Positions 21,709 to 32,990 of a DNA stretch of 64,000 nt are shown here, piece by piece. Every line of letters starts with the position of its first letter. Positions within the stretch are counted from its first letter, which is position 1. The position numbers and the translations under genes were made by a program. The stretch is from positions 1,364,001 through 1,428,000 of the forward strand of contig OZ023199.1 in NCBI GenBank assembly GCA_963995505.1, given 5' to 3'. The stretch is from Hypericum androsaemum. Lineage: Eukaryota > Streptophyta > Magnoliopsida > Malpighiales > Hypericaceae. Under the pieces are notes generated by a model. It saw only the letters and a list, made by a program, of their open reading frames with translations, did not search any database and was not told where the DNA came from.

Positions 21709-22301
21709 TTTTATAATTAATGGTAATATGGTAGTGTAAAATTCCCTCGAACCGACTAACAGCTTACCACAGTAAAATTTAGTTGGAAAATTGTACATCA
21801 CAGTTCTGTGTAGCAATGCATGCAATTCTCGTTTCTGATGAATTATGAGAGCACGCATAAGTAACAATTTAACATGTTGATTCTCAAACTTATTTAGAGA
21901 GGTGGAATCAAGTAAATTTACTAAACTCTATTTTTTGTTCCGATCTGAAAAGATCTGAAATTTTAATGGTTCGTGGCCAGATTCTGTTATAATGTTGGCG
22001 AAGTTTCTATGACTATTAGACAATATTATGGTAGCTAATTACTAAAGCGGCACTATGATTATTTCAATACTTGGTGGCCGGATCCTATTGCAATGTTGGC
22101 AGTGTTCGTATCACTATTACCCAAGGAATTAACGAACTCCAACTTACCAAAAGAATCACTGTTAAAAATATAGAGACGCGTCCATAAAAATAATAAAGAA
22201 ATCAAATGGAAAGAAAATAAGAGTTTCCATATTCTAAAAAAATTGACAGCTTCCGAACCTGTCAATACTCCTCTATTCCATGACAAAGTGGTTGTTGTTG
22301 C

Positions 22302-22401
22302 CAAAGGGCATGTAGCCTAGCGGCACAAGACGTTATAAATTTCAAAGTAGTTCAAGATTCAAGCATTGCTGTGGTATAAAAATTTACCTTTCAAAAAAAT
22401 A
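22302..22401 (+). mobile_element. Possible short tRNA-derived SINE
   Basis: An A-box-like TAGCCTAGCGG (22313-22323) and a B-box-like GTTCAAGATTC (22350-22360) lie at pol III-promoter spacing, followed by an A-rich end. Flanking GTTGTTGC at 22294-22301 and 22402-22409 could be a target duplication. The body is only about 100 bp and the duplication is short and simple, so this is tentative. Confidence 0.45.
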
Positions 22402-23137
22402 GTTGTTGCTTTCGAACCATGTCAATAACGACTTAGTTGGTGCAAATTATTGAATTCGTCGAATGTAATTTGACCAAATTTTGAATAAATCATATTTTGG
22501 AGCAGCTGTATGTTAATCGTTGCATTTTATTGTTACACGCGCAAATCATGGATTTCCATGCACTCCATGTCTGTTACTATTAGGGTAGACATTCGTCCGA
22601 ATTCGAACAGAATGATAAATCAAACAAAAAGATAAACGATAAGCCAAACCGAAATAAAGTAAAGGAGAATCTGATTCAGAACTCGAAAATTGTCTTTGTT
22701 TCGATTCATAACTGAATGAAACAAATGAACGAGGAAAATAAAAAGAAATACTAGTTATAAATTTACAAGAAGAAACAATATTGTGTTGACCACCAAATAC
22801 AAACCATTGAAACAACTTTAAAAAATCTCAACGTTAAATTTCTCTTCAAAAAAATTACGTATTGAATCTAAATTAACCATTCCACGGTGTTAAAAAAAAT
22901 CATGTTCCGGATCGGTTCTAGTTCTCTTTGATTATTGGGCAGGAGAATCGAACTAAAACCCACAACTGAAGTCTCAGAGTTTTGAGATCCAAACCAAACT
23001 AAAATCAATATTAGATAGTCTTAAAGTTATATTTTAAAAACACTTGGGTTTATGACACATAGTAATACAATTTGTACAATTACGACCCCAAAATACCCTA
23101 GTTTTATATGTTATCTAAGTTAGTATATTGGGTTAGG

Positions 23138-23700
23138 AACGCCTTTATATGCAATAATTCGATGACTCTAGAAACAGCTCACATGGAAAGCTGTTTTAAG
23201 CTGAAATTAATTTCCTTTTTGGTCCATGCATATTTATTGTAACAATGAATTGTTTTGGTAAGTGGAATTTCATTAATCTCCTTTTTCAAAATCAAACAAA
23301 CCAGTTAAGCTAGTATACTACCAACAAAAGATAAATAAATGTTGTATTTTTTTTAAAGATAAATTCAAACCTGGACTTGAATTTGTTCGGTTAAATGTTC
23401 GCAGGTAAATAAATGTTGCAGTTTCAGTTCTTACACTCAAATTGTTGCTTTACTATAAAACTTATCTAAAACGATAATTTCTAAATTGATAAATATTTAA
23501 GATGATTAAAAGTCTTGGTTCGAAGTTGAGACTTGTGTTTAAATTGAACAATCTTTTATCATTATAACTAATATTTTTTCTAAAAAATATTTGAATAAAT
23601 ACACATATTTTTTACATACTTAACGAATTTAAATTTTTTTAAGATACTGATTTGAGCTATACTTGTTTGTTCAATAATTATTACATAATTTTTTATTTTC
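23138..23700 (-). repeat. Orphan copy of a defensin-like gene promoter
   Basis: Direct repeat of about 25136-25700, the upstream region of the peptide gene at 24659-25034. It includes the TATA-bearing GCCTTTATATGCAATAATTC and ACTCTAGAAACAGCTCA. No peptide exon follows on the expected (left) side. Confidence 0.8.
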
Positions 23701-24658
23701 TGAATCATCTTCAAATAGTCATTGTGCATATTTTTGTTGTAATAAAAATATCTCAATCTTGTTTAGCATATAATTTTTTTTTCAAAATACATATCGGATA
23801 GTCCGGAGACACTAATAGTTTTCACTAATAGGCTTGAGGGGAGAAGCTTAACTCCGATCTTCTTATCACAGAATTTTTTTCGCGACCGATGGTTACTTTG
23901 GTCGTATACCACGGTGAAATTTGTAAACAAAATTTTATAATGTACTTTAAACTCACTGAAATAAAAGCCGACCAAATTTGTACACGGTTGTCTTAAAATT
24001 CGGAGGGATTTTATTTAGGTGATTTCTTTGGTGTAATTTCATTCGAGGTGCAATCAAATTTACCCATAAAAAATATAGTTTCACCAAAAAAAGGTGAACA
24101 TAGAATAAACTGAACAAGTGCAATGGAGAGGCGATTAATTGTTTGGGTTTAAGATTAATTGATTAAGTTGAAAATGGTGGGTGAAATAGACTTAAATTTT
24201 TTATTTTTAATGCGTGTGTGAGGTTTTTTATTGTGAATTCTAGATTGGTATTGTTTAGGGTGTTTTAGAGTTTTAAATTGAGTGAGGGTATTTTGGTAAT
24301 CTCATGTATCATTTAAGATGTAAATTAATTCAGAAGACTAAAAAGTTTAATTTTTCAAAACATAGGGACTAATTAATTAAGGATGAAGTAACAAATTATC
24401 GCTCGCACGATCCTCTTGTCATGACACGTTACCAAAATGAAAACATATTTAAATTATCACATTTTAGTCTCAAATATGCTGAAATTGTTTATAAACTTGA
24501 TAATTCCACATATTCAATTTAAGTTTATAAATTCAAATACTTTATTATTCGGATCTCGTTGAATTACATTACAATAACAATTACTTTGAGCACCCAACAA
24601 TTGCACCGACTTATTAGTTATTGACAAGGTTGGAAGCAACATATTTTTTGAGGCCATC

Positions 24659-25034
24659 TTAGTTCCGGGGAAAAGCACGGCCACGGCGGAGCTCGGCCGG
24701 TGGCGACGGCGGCTGCTTCTTCAAGCAGTCGCAGACTTCATCGTTCGTGCAATGGCCATAGTGGTTTGGGCACCAATTATTGCAGTCCTCCTCACGATTA
24801 CATTTATGCGTCGTGAGATTTGCTTCAGCAATTTGTATCATGCCTGTGAAAAAAAATTATTGTAAATTAATTTTATCGAAAATGAACGACAATGAGTAAC
24901 TGTATTTTTCAAATTTATATACAAATACACGACACTTGCAACAATATAATGATCTAAATTATATAGAGAGACTAACAATGTGCAGCCAAGAAGAAGACAA
25001 GTAGGAAGGCCATCCTAGAATAAGCTTTCTCCAT
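24659..25034 (-). CDS. Secreted six-cysteine defensin-like peptide with Pro/Arg tail
   Basis: Two exons on the minus strand, 25034-24977 and 24843-24659, give 80 residues. Exon 1 encodes a signal peptide (MEKAYSRMAFLLVFFLAAH); the GT-AG intron is in phase 1, as in the paralogue at 3998. The mature part has one module, C-X5-C-X3-C-X6-C-X5-C-X-C, then a tail rich in proline and arginine (KKQPPSPPAELRRGRAF). The spacing matches the first module of the 14-Cys peptide. Such peptides are secreted and commonly antimicrobial or signalling; the role here is unknown. The basic tail is unlike most defensin-like peptides and might be cleaved. The promoter region is duplicated at 23138-23700 without a gene. 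Confidence 0.72.
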
Positions 25035-25149
25035 TTTTAGGTTCTTATTTTGGCCTACAAGAATTTGATTTTTTTTAAATAGAAGATTTTTGGATCCCCG
25101 GAAGAATGAGCAAAAGATTTAGATGAAGGGTTATGATGGGTTAAGAACG

Positions 25150-25157
25150 CCTTTATA
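25150..25157 (-). promoter_or_regulatory. Putative TATA box of the six-Cys peptide gene
   Basis: Minus-strand CATATAAAGG, about 115-125 bases upstream of the start codon at 25034; the motif is preserved in the orphan promoter copy near 23153-23162. Confidence 0.5.
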
Positions 25158-26491
25158 TGCAATAATTCGATGACTCTAGAAACAGCTCATATGGAAAGCT
25201 GCTATAGCTTAAATTAATTTCCTTTTTGTACATGGGCATTTATTTTAACAATGACTTATTTTGGCAAGTTGAATTTCATTAATTTCCTTTACAAATTCAA
25301 ACAGACAACTGTTTACTACCAAAAATAGATATATAAATGTTGTATTGTTTCTTTACCATAAAACTTATCTAAGGTGATCCTTTCTAAATTGATAAATATT
25401 TAAACTGATTAAAAGTCTCGATTCTCTATATGGTTATAACTTTTTCCAAAAAAATTTGTGTTATATTTTTGTCTCAAATTTTAAATTGATATGTTTGAAT
25501 AAATATTTATTTATTTTTACATATTTTACGAATTAAAAAATTTTAAGATACTTATTTGTGCTAAACTTTTGTTTAATAATTTTTAGATCATCCTTCCTTT
25601 TTAAACCATCATCAAGTAGTCATTGTGATTATCATTTTTTTAATAACAACATCACAATCAAGTTTAGTATTGAAATAATGCTAGATGTTATCTGGTGACT
25701 AGAATTTATACAAAAATAAAATAATTTTTATGACTAAACATCTCAAAAAAATATTTATGACTTGAAAGTTGAATATAGACAATAATTTATTTCCGTCCCC
25801 AAATTTGCTAAAATGTAACTTCATGTTCTTACCGGATGCAACTTCATGTTCTTACCGGACTCTTCGCTTACATCATCGGTCAACTAATAATTTTTTAATC
25901 ATAGAAATGGATATTATACCCTCACATTTAAATAATAAATAAAATAAATATATTCCATCTCCTTCCTCCACCTTCTCCGGTGAGAGAGGCACATTTATGT
26001 TCGTCTTCCCCGACAATGCGGAAATCTCCAGTTGTTTTCGCTGGCGACAAAAAATTTCCAGATCAACCCCAATCTTATCAGGTGGCTTCATCCTCATCTT
26101 CACCTACCTTCTGTGTCTCCATGTTTGTGATTTTAAATGGGCGTGAAAAGTAGAAGGCAAAGGATCTGTTATTCTTTATGACCTTCTAGAATTGGAACAA
26201 AGGGACTTGGGAATCATTTCCTGTTTAGACAATAGAAACATTGTGAAAATGCATGTTGCTACAACAAGCACTAGAAGAAAAAGGAATTTGAAGGAAAAGA
26301 AACAAGTGCCAAACCTAAAAAATAACGATTATGATGGTTACTTTTAAGCAACAAGCCGAAACTCATAAACAACAAAGAAAGATCACATTTTCTCCACTTG
26401 AACGTCCATTTATTCCTCGAGGGCACATCGGGAAGAAGAAGGCAACTTTATAGCTCCCTTGAGAAAACATCAAACATAAAAAAGAACCCAA
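25158..26491. other. AT-rich intergenic, no gene recognised
   Basis: The first 550 bases are the upstream region shared with 23138-23700. The rest shows no convincing coding sequence; the 76-residue minus-strand frame at 25873-26103 resembles nothing I know. Confidence 0.4.
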
Positions 26492-26746
26492 TGTTGGAGA
26501 AGGGTTGTGAATAAACTACTATTTTATTGTAGAGAATTCTTGTGTTGTTGTGCTCTGGATTATAAATACATCATGCCTTTTTATACTGATCTAGAGTAAC
26601 CACAGAGACTACCCTTTTCAATTCCCAAGTAGGTCTTTAACTTCAATATGACTATTTCAATTCCTATGCATGAACTCTCTAAATTCATTCATCTTAATGC
26701 ACAAATCTTATAACATACATGAATCTTATAAGTTTATACTTTAACA
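26492..26746 (-). repeat. Copia LTR (3' LTR of a minus-strand element)
   Basis: Begins TGTTGGAG and ends TTAACA; same family as the LTR at 1888-2100. A polypurine tract (minus-strand AAGGGGGGAAA, about 26747-26757) abuts it on the coding side, marking it as the 3' LTR of an element read right to left. Confidence 0.85.
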
Positions 26747-27180
26747 TTTCCCCCCTTAAACTTGTTTCCTTCAATGTAAGCTCCAAGCTTGCTGCGTAAT
26801 TGAACGAACAAATCAAACTTGAGGGCTTTTGTAAATATATCAACTACTTGCTCATTTGAAGGAACATGTACGAGATGTACTTCCTTGTTCTTCACATGCT
26901 CCCGAATAAAATGATAGCGAACATTAATATGTTTCATCCTCTCATGATGAACTGGCTTCTTAGCAAGGGCAATAGAGGAATTGTTGTCCATATAAATCTT
27001 TATTGCATCAGCAAATTGAGGAGATGCGTACAAGTCTTGAAGTCTAACTTTCTTCTCTTCGGGCGACTCGGACAGTTCGAACGGAAGGCCTCCATACAAG
27101 TCTTGGTGGTTCCTAAAAAGATTAGACATCTTAGAGAAGACTTCCAATAGAGAAACATTTTCCTCCTTGCATCCTCTTGT
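26734..27180 (-). pseudogene. Ty1/copia RNase H C-terminal fragment
   Basis: The frame includes IYMDNNSSIALAKKPVHHER, the copia RNase H motif, then KHINVRYHFIREHVKNKEV and the terminal VDIFTKALKFDLF. The stop lies in the 3' LTR, as is usual. Upstream of about residue 50 the sequence (LFRNHQDLYGG...SPQFAD) is not standard copia and is shared with 1-272, so both copies come from a subfamily with an altered junction. No reverse transcriptase or integrase follows, so the fragment is inert. Confidence 0.85.
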
Positions 27181-29355
27181 GGAGGTTTACCCAAGGCTCT
27201 ACTCCATTTCTACTCAACAAAATTGGTGGATCAAGGGCTGTGGTTCGAGTAATGGTGATTCCTAGGTATGGTCCCTTGTTTGGTGCAGGCCGCTGAGTGC
27301 TTGGGAGACTGACAGAGAGGCCTCCCTACTCCTTTCTCTGTCCTCTTTTTCACCAGTTGCCAGGGCTAGCGGTTCAGTTAAGCATGCTCTTGATGGAAAG
27401 TTTTCTATAGAAACATCATTATTCTTCAACCTATCTTGGATACCTACACAAATGGCTACATCAAATCAATGTGGAACAACTAGGGACATTGTAGCCTAAT
27501 TGAATAGGTGAAAATGAAATTAGATGATCTTTGGCATCCCTTTTGGCTGCAAAGCTTGCTTCCGCAAGACGCATTTTTTAAGGAATCGCCAGTTCGGTCT
27601 CTTAGCGGTTTAGTTAAGCATGCTCTTATGAAAATTAATCAATCTATGGAGAGAGAGGCTGGAGGAGAAATTAAGGGATAAATGGCTTGTTCATGAAGTT
27701 GGGTGTATTTATGAGGTTGTTTCATTTTCTATGTCGTCAGGGTTTGGTTGGAGCCTTTAATTTATTTCCATTGATCATTCAAGATTAGTAGCTTCAGTTG
27801 GAAAACTAATTAACATCTTCCATCGCATTAAATAAATCTGATATAGATATATAGGGTCCACATAGAGAAAATTATTTATGATTTAAATTGTGCATATCAC
27901 AAGCGATGAGGAAACAATTGGCAACTGACAAATGTTCCGATATACTATAAAACTTGGATTTTTGTTTTGTCAATACCACCTAATATCGGATATCTACTAA
28001 GTCGGATAACTAAGAGCGATAAAACTCTCAACCAAATTTTAATACAACTATATCATAGAACTTGAATTAAGATGTAGTTAAGTTAGAAGAATTATCCACC
28101 ATATCTACATACTTTATCATATTCTGTCATCTCATTACATAATTAAGGTTGGTTAGACATTAATGGGTGTCAAAGAAATACAGGGAAGTCCATCCATAAC
28201 TGGAAAACTACATTTACAAGTCATGTTCCCTTTATTATTATATTTTGAGAAACAACCAAACTGTTCCCTTTCATATTTGTTTATACGAGTAATGCATGTG
28301 CATTGAGAAATTACACTTACAAGTCCAGTGGCGGTTTGGGTGCGCTGGAGGGAGCCCAGTGGCGGTTCGATGCGGAGTCGGTGCTTACGGCGGCGGCACT
28401 CCGCCGTGGCTTCTTGGGGGCTGGAGAAGGAGAAGAAGCGGATTGGTGGGGCGGCCGGGAAGCGGCCGGGGAGACGGTGGGAGTGGGCGAGGAGGGGAGA
28501 GAGAGGAGGGAACGAAGGAGAAAGATGTGAGAGAGAAGGAGAAGATGCCTAGGGGCATTTTAGACATTTCAGGTAGGGAGTTCGCCAGAAAAATAAACGA
28601 TTCTGGCTACAGGGACCCAAGTGTATAATAATAACCAAACTACAGGGGCTCAGTAATTAGTAAGGAAAGTACAAGGTCCTCACAGTCTATTTTACTATAC
28701 CCTGAAATCCTGAGAGTAATTATCTCTAAAAAATATTAAGATAATCAATTAGTACTACATTTCCACAGATCCACACCAAGTCGAAATTGGCATGAACTTC
28801 ATTTTATCTTTCATGTCATCAAAAGAGGTATCGAACGAGTATAACAATTCGAATTAACCAGATGTTCTCATACCAGGATTTTTATATCAAACCAAAAGGC
28901 ATAAGATAACTGGTTAGTAAAACCTTTTTCATCTTATTAATTGGATCCAACAATTCATCACTTTCAACGTGGTATTCTTCAACATGAACCTCTCAGAAAG
29001 ATTCGAATTGAAGCACCTTTTTTCCTCCTATACATGAGACCAAATATCCTACCCAAGAGAATAGTAGTGCGAGCCACCTTCGACATGTTCAAATTTGTCA
29101 CCTGATAATATCTTTACACTAAAAATTGGCCATCAAATAGGGAAGATGATGCAGCTGATTGGCTTCAATCTCACATCTTCCTGCTGTTTTGTTAGAACAT
29201 ACACAAACTTATTTAGGTTAAAAAAAGACCGCAACAGGCTTACTATTTCATGTTCGAAAAAGATAACAACGGCAAGCTCCAACAAAAATGAAACGATTCT
29301 ACGACACCACTATATATAACAACTGCACCACCACCATAGCCCTTACAGTTGCAAT
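27181..29355. other. Duplicated spacer (start of block B) with half a MITE
   Basis: From about 27370 to 28150 the sequence parallels 14820-15390 and 35130-35960, including AATGGCTACNTCAA and TAGATGATCTTTGGCATCCC. A GC-rich insert occupies 28324-28702. No gene recognised; the retroelement RNase H-like fragment of blocks A and C is missing here. Confidence 0.55.
28324..28702. mobile_element. Half of a Mutator-like foldback element with GC-rich cargo
   Basis: The right part (28545-28702) follows the right arm of the element at 48015-49077: AGGGGCATTTTAGAC, CGCCAGAAAA, ACAGGGACCCAAGTGTATA, ending TATACCC. The left terminal arm is missing; instead a GC-rich segment (28324-28540) abuts duplicated host sequence. 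No target duplication could be matched. Confidence 0.5.
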
Positions 29356-30267
29356 TTACTGATAGACATTAGAAACGACAAGGGGGTACCACGTGGTCGT
29401 CGAACGGCGATCATCTCCGCGCGCCTCCTCGAAGCACGAGAACAGCACCGTATAGATTGCCGCCTGGCAGAGGAAAACCGCCATCAGCGACTCGCAAGTG
29501 ACCACTATCACTACCACGCTCACCCACTTCCCGCACATAAACAACGCCGCGCCGGCCGCGGCCGCCAGCAGCAGCCCCGCGGACAGCGCGAGGAATAGGA
29601 AAACGGAGAGGGCAGCCAACTGAATTCCTGACAGCGGGTAACCGCTGCGGTTTGGAGGATGGAAGCCCGAAGTTAACTCCGCGACCAGGAAGATGAGCAG
29701 GTAGACGGCGTCGAAGGAAACGGCGAGGGAGAAAACGGCGATTGTGGGGAGCATGACGTAAGGCAACGGATCCGCAATGCCGAGAATTAGGCTGGTCAGG
29801 CGGAAGATGAAGAATAGCTTGGAGAGAAATAAGATGAGTAATGTGAGGAGGATGGAGAGGTAGAGAGCGGAGGTGGAGAGGAAACCGGGGAAGACGGAGA
29901 TCGCGGAGAAGGCAGCGGGGAGGAGCCGGACAGGGCGGCCGTAGAATCCGTGAAGGACGCTGCGGGTGATGGAGGCGGTGCCGAGCTGAGAGAAGCAGAG
30001 GAGGAACGCCGCCAAGAGCGCCACGTAGAGGACGACGCTGAGGGTGGCGTGGCGACCTCCGATGTTGAGGCGGTCGAGGGTGAGGTGGTTGGGGGGTCCG
30101 GTGCGGTTGAGAGGGTAGGAAGAGAGGGGGAGCAAGTAGAGGGAGAAGAAGGGGAGGAGTAGGGTGATTAGGGTTAGGGCTATGAAGTCGCGTCTGTGTG
30201 CGCTTATTATCCGCTGCGACACCGTTGCTAGGCTCACTTCCACTACGCCGCCTGAATCCTTCGCCAT
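29356..30267 (-). CDS. Uncharacterised multi-pass membrane protein, copy B (303 aa)
   Basis: Single-exon paralogue of the protein at 15393-16298, nearly identical over the first 265 residues (VVEVSLATVSQRIISAHRRD; ITRSVLHGFYGRPVRLLPA; SGIQLAALSVFLFLALSAG). The last 35 residues differ completely (after TVLFSC it reads FEEARGDDRRSTTTWYP), because the copy has a different 3' junction. Six or seven hydrophobic spans, no recognised motif. Start chosen at MAKDSGG, matching copy A. Its upstream non-coding region is also conserved with copy A, so regulatory sequence was duplicated too. Confidence 0.68.
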   Translation of the reverse strand: MAKDSGGVVEVSLATVSQRIISAHRRDFIALTLITLLLPFFSLYLLPLSSYPLNRTGPPNHLTLDRLNIGGRHATLSVVLYVALLAAFLLCFSQLGTASITRSVLHGFYGRPVRLLPAAFSAISVFPGFLSTSALYLSILLTLLILFLSKLFFIFRLTSLILGIADPLPYVMLPTIAVFSLAVSFDAVYLLIFLVAELTSGFHPPNRSGYPLSGIQLAALSVFLFLALSAGLLLAAAAGAALFMCGKWVSVVVIVVTCESLMAVFLCQAAIYTVLFSCFEEARGDDRRSTTTWYPLVVSNVYQ

Positions 30268-32041
30268 TGGATTTTATCTTGCTTCAGTTTTAGTAAATTA
30301 ATTTGGGGAAGATTAGACTATGTGATGGAGGATGAGCTTAAGTAGTGGGCTTTCGGGTGTCAAAGAGATATTATACCGTATTTCAACGTAATGAATTTCG
30401 GACATGAACGACCAACAACACTTAAATGCGTTTTCCAAATTTAATCAAGAGTTCTGTAAGCAACAATTTTAAATATTTGTTAGAAAAATTTTGTTACATT
30501 TCAAAACTTCTGCATAACTCAAACATTTTCTATAAGTTTATAAACCAAAGAAAATCTTGGACAGGGACGTTGAAACCGAAACCATATGCACATGTAATGT
30601 AAGAAGGTAATTACTTTTTTGGGGGGTCATTCAATTTGGGTGGTTGCCCATTGCTATATAATTTCTTCTTCTGCTGTAACAATGCTTTTTCTCGTTTTAA
30701 GTTCATAAACATATAAAGGAATTCAAGTAGGTCGCCTATCAAATGTTTTGCTCCATTTCCTTTCATATTTGTCAATACGAGTGCACCAGGAATACACGTG
30801 TATTGAAGACTATTTGTTCACTTCGGGCCATTTGTTCACCTCTAAATGTATTTCCGGTAAAATGTTGTTTTGAAATTGGAAGTATTTGAAGCTGAATGCA
30901 ATAACCCCACTTGCTCACTAGATGCTATAGTACAATTTTTTTTACTTGAAAAGCACCAACTTACATTCATCATTTAATTTAGATTCGAGCGAAATAAAAA
31001 AAACTAACATGATAACACCGTGGAAAAGTGAGAATCCAAGGAAGCCGTTTTTAAAAAAACAACATCCATTAAATTTTTCGATAAAAGTTGATTCAAATGC
31101 TAAAAGATTTAGATTTTATTTAACAGACTTGGGTTCACTCAACATCTGAATAGAAAAACTCCTAGTATATATGGCTTGTTTATTGATCTTTGGGTACTTT
31201 ATGTTATTTGAATTTTCGTAACCCGGACATGTCATTCTCCTAATTATTTAATTTATTAATTATAAGTTTTATTAAATATTTATCAGGTATGTCATTCTCG
31301 TAACCCAGGCATGCTATTCTCGTAACTCGGGTCTGCCATTTTTCATAACCTGACATGTCATTCTCGTAACCCATGTCTGCCATTCTCGTAACCTGGACAT
31401 GCCATTCTCCTATCCCGCGCATGCCATTCTTCTAACCCGAAATGCATTTCTCAAACCAGAGAGAAAAACATAAAGAAAGAATAGAAAAAATGAAGGAGGG
31501 CAAAATGTGGTGAGAAACAGAATTCTCGACGTTATCGTTGGTCTGGAATCCGCCGCCGGGGAAGGATTCATGGAGATCCACCGTCACGGTGGTCCCTCCC
31601 TCGCCGACCTTCTTTGTTGTCAAGGATTTCCCCGTCGTCACGTTGAAAACTAGGCCGTAGATCGTTCTCCTCAACCCCAGAGCTTCTCAAGTTCTTCTCT
31701 TCACTGGCTCGTCGTCAGCGTCGGAGTGGTAGTCCCGTCAGCGTCCTCTTCACGTTGTCGTCCCGTCAATTTTTAATTAGAGTTGGGAGAGAGAGAGAAT
31801 GAAGGAGAGAGGCGGCGGCAGAGGAAAAATGAAAAAAAAAACCTAGAAGGGGGAGAAGGAAATGAAAAAAAGAGGGAAATGGAGTAAAAGAAAAAAAATA
31901 CCCGCATGAATATTAGCCGTCAAATCTAGCACATGACTTAAATGATTCGATCTAATGGCTCTAATTTACTCTAGACGGTACCGACTTTTTTGTTTGGTCT
32001 GTACCCAATCCAGCACCATATGAAATCACTGGAGCGTAGAC
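30268..32041. other. Upstream spacer of copy B, minisatellite and GC-rich stretch
   Basis: 30268 to about 31210 is duplicated block sequence. 31215-31450 is a minisatellite. 31450-31920 is GC-richer and holds an 80-residue minus-strand frame (31432-31674, with TTGKSLTTKKVGEGGTTVTV) that may be a captured gene piece but is not recognised. Confidence 0.45.
31215..31450 (+). repeat. Minisatellite of about 24-25 bp
   Basis: About eight degenerate units built on CATTCTCGTAACCC plus GGNCATGC, interrupted once by an AT-rich 45-bp stretch (31242-31287). Confidence 0.85.
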
Positions 32042-32377
32042 TAGAGTTGAGCAAGTTGGCCGAACTGGACCGAATCGGAAAAAATCAAACCAAAATGGAA
32101 CTAGATTTTTAGATATATTGCAAACCGGACGAGACCGTACCCACTCCAGTCTGGTCCGGGTCTGGTCTAGTTTGACCTAAAATCGGACCGGAGTACCCAA
32201 AAAGTACACAAAAAATGAGTTTCAAACAAGACCAAACCGAACTGGACCAGACCGAAAATTAGATTCCTTATATTATCTCGACCGGACCGGACCATTTTCT
32301 TTTTGGTCCGGTCTGATCTTGTTTTTTCGATCTGGTTTGATTCAGTTTAACAAATTTTGGTTTATTTACTCACCCTA
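32042..32377. mobile_element. hAT-like MITE, copy 1
   Basis: Ends TAGAGTTGAGCAA and (reverse complement) TAGGGTGAGTAAA. Flanking 8-bp sequences GCGTAGAC (32034-32041) and GCGCAGAC (32378-32385) match at 7 of 8, fitting a hAT target duplication. The interior is full of ACCGGACC/GGTCCGGT words that also pair internally. A related copy lies at 32991-33334. Non-coding. Confidence 0.72.
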
Positions 32378-32990
32378 GCGCAGACCATCATAAGTTGCAT
32401 AACGGACGGGATTTTAGAAGTTGTTTCAATTTTTAGGCAATTTCATTTAAAAGAATCAAATATTTGTTGGGTTCTAAAGTAATAAAGTTTCATTACATTT
32501 TTAAGATGCGAGTGAAATTGACATAGAAATCTCGCAATTTTGGTGAGAAAAAGTGATCGACATGATCACCGGCGACATTTGAGTATACTGACTAGCATAA
32601 GAAAATATCGTAGTTTTAAAATATGGGTTTTGATACGACTCAGAAATCTGCCATTTTTTATTTTTTCCAGTCCGACCAGTCAGATCATCGGTCGGATCAT
32701 AAATTTTTTATTTAAAATATATTATTTTATAGTATTTAATTGTAAATGGTAGGAACTATTTTGTATTTTTTTCCCTTCCTCCACTCACTTACCTACCCAA
32801 ATTTTATTAAAATTATTTTATTTTAAACATCACTTAAGTTCTGAACCAAATCGAACCAAATCGGGTAAGTTTCGAACCAAATTGGATAAGTTTCGAACCA
32901 AATCGAGTAAGTTTCGAACCAAATCGGGTAAGTTATGGTCGAAACGAGGCTGAAAATCACCCGGTCCGACCAGAAAATGGATAGTTCGCT
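32378..32990. other. Spacer with a 21-bp tandem repeat, no gene
   Basis: AT-rich host sequence. At about 32832-32935 a unit of about 21 bp (CGAACCAAATCGGGTAAGTTT) is repeated four times. Confidence 0.6.

Larger units (their letters stand above)
21718..24658. other. AT-rich intergenic, repeats only
   Basis: No gene recognised. It contains a possible SINE (22302-22401), a second copy of the defensin-like gene promoter (about 23138-23700), a diverged repeat shared with 3060-3180 (about 23770-23890), and the inverted partner (24445-24540) of the repeat at 335-425. Confidence 0.5.
27370..31215. repeat. Segmental duplication, block B
   Basis: Aligns with block A from its RNase H-like flank through membrane-protein copy B and the upstream non-coding part up to TTCACTCAACATCTGAATAGAA (31132-31153; compare 17178-17200). 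It is interrupted by the partial MITE at 28324-28702. Boundaries are approximate. Confidence 0.75.

Noticed and set aside
31215..31450. Possible CRISPR-like spaced repeat
   Set aside because: Units are degenerate and contiguous without unique spacers, and the DNA is plant nuclear; it is a minisatellite.
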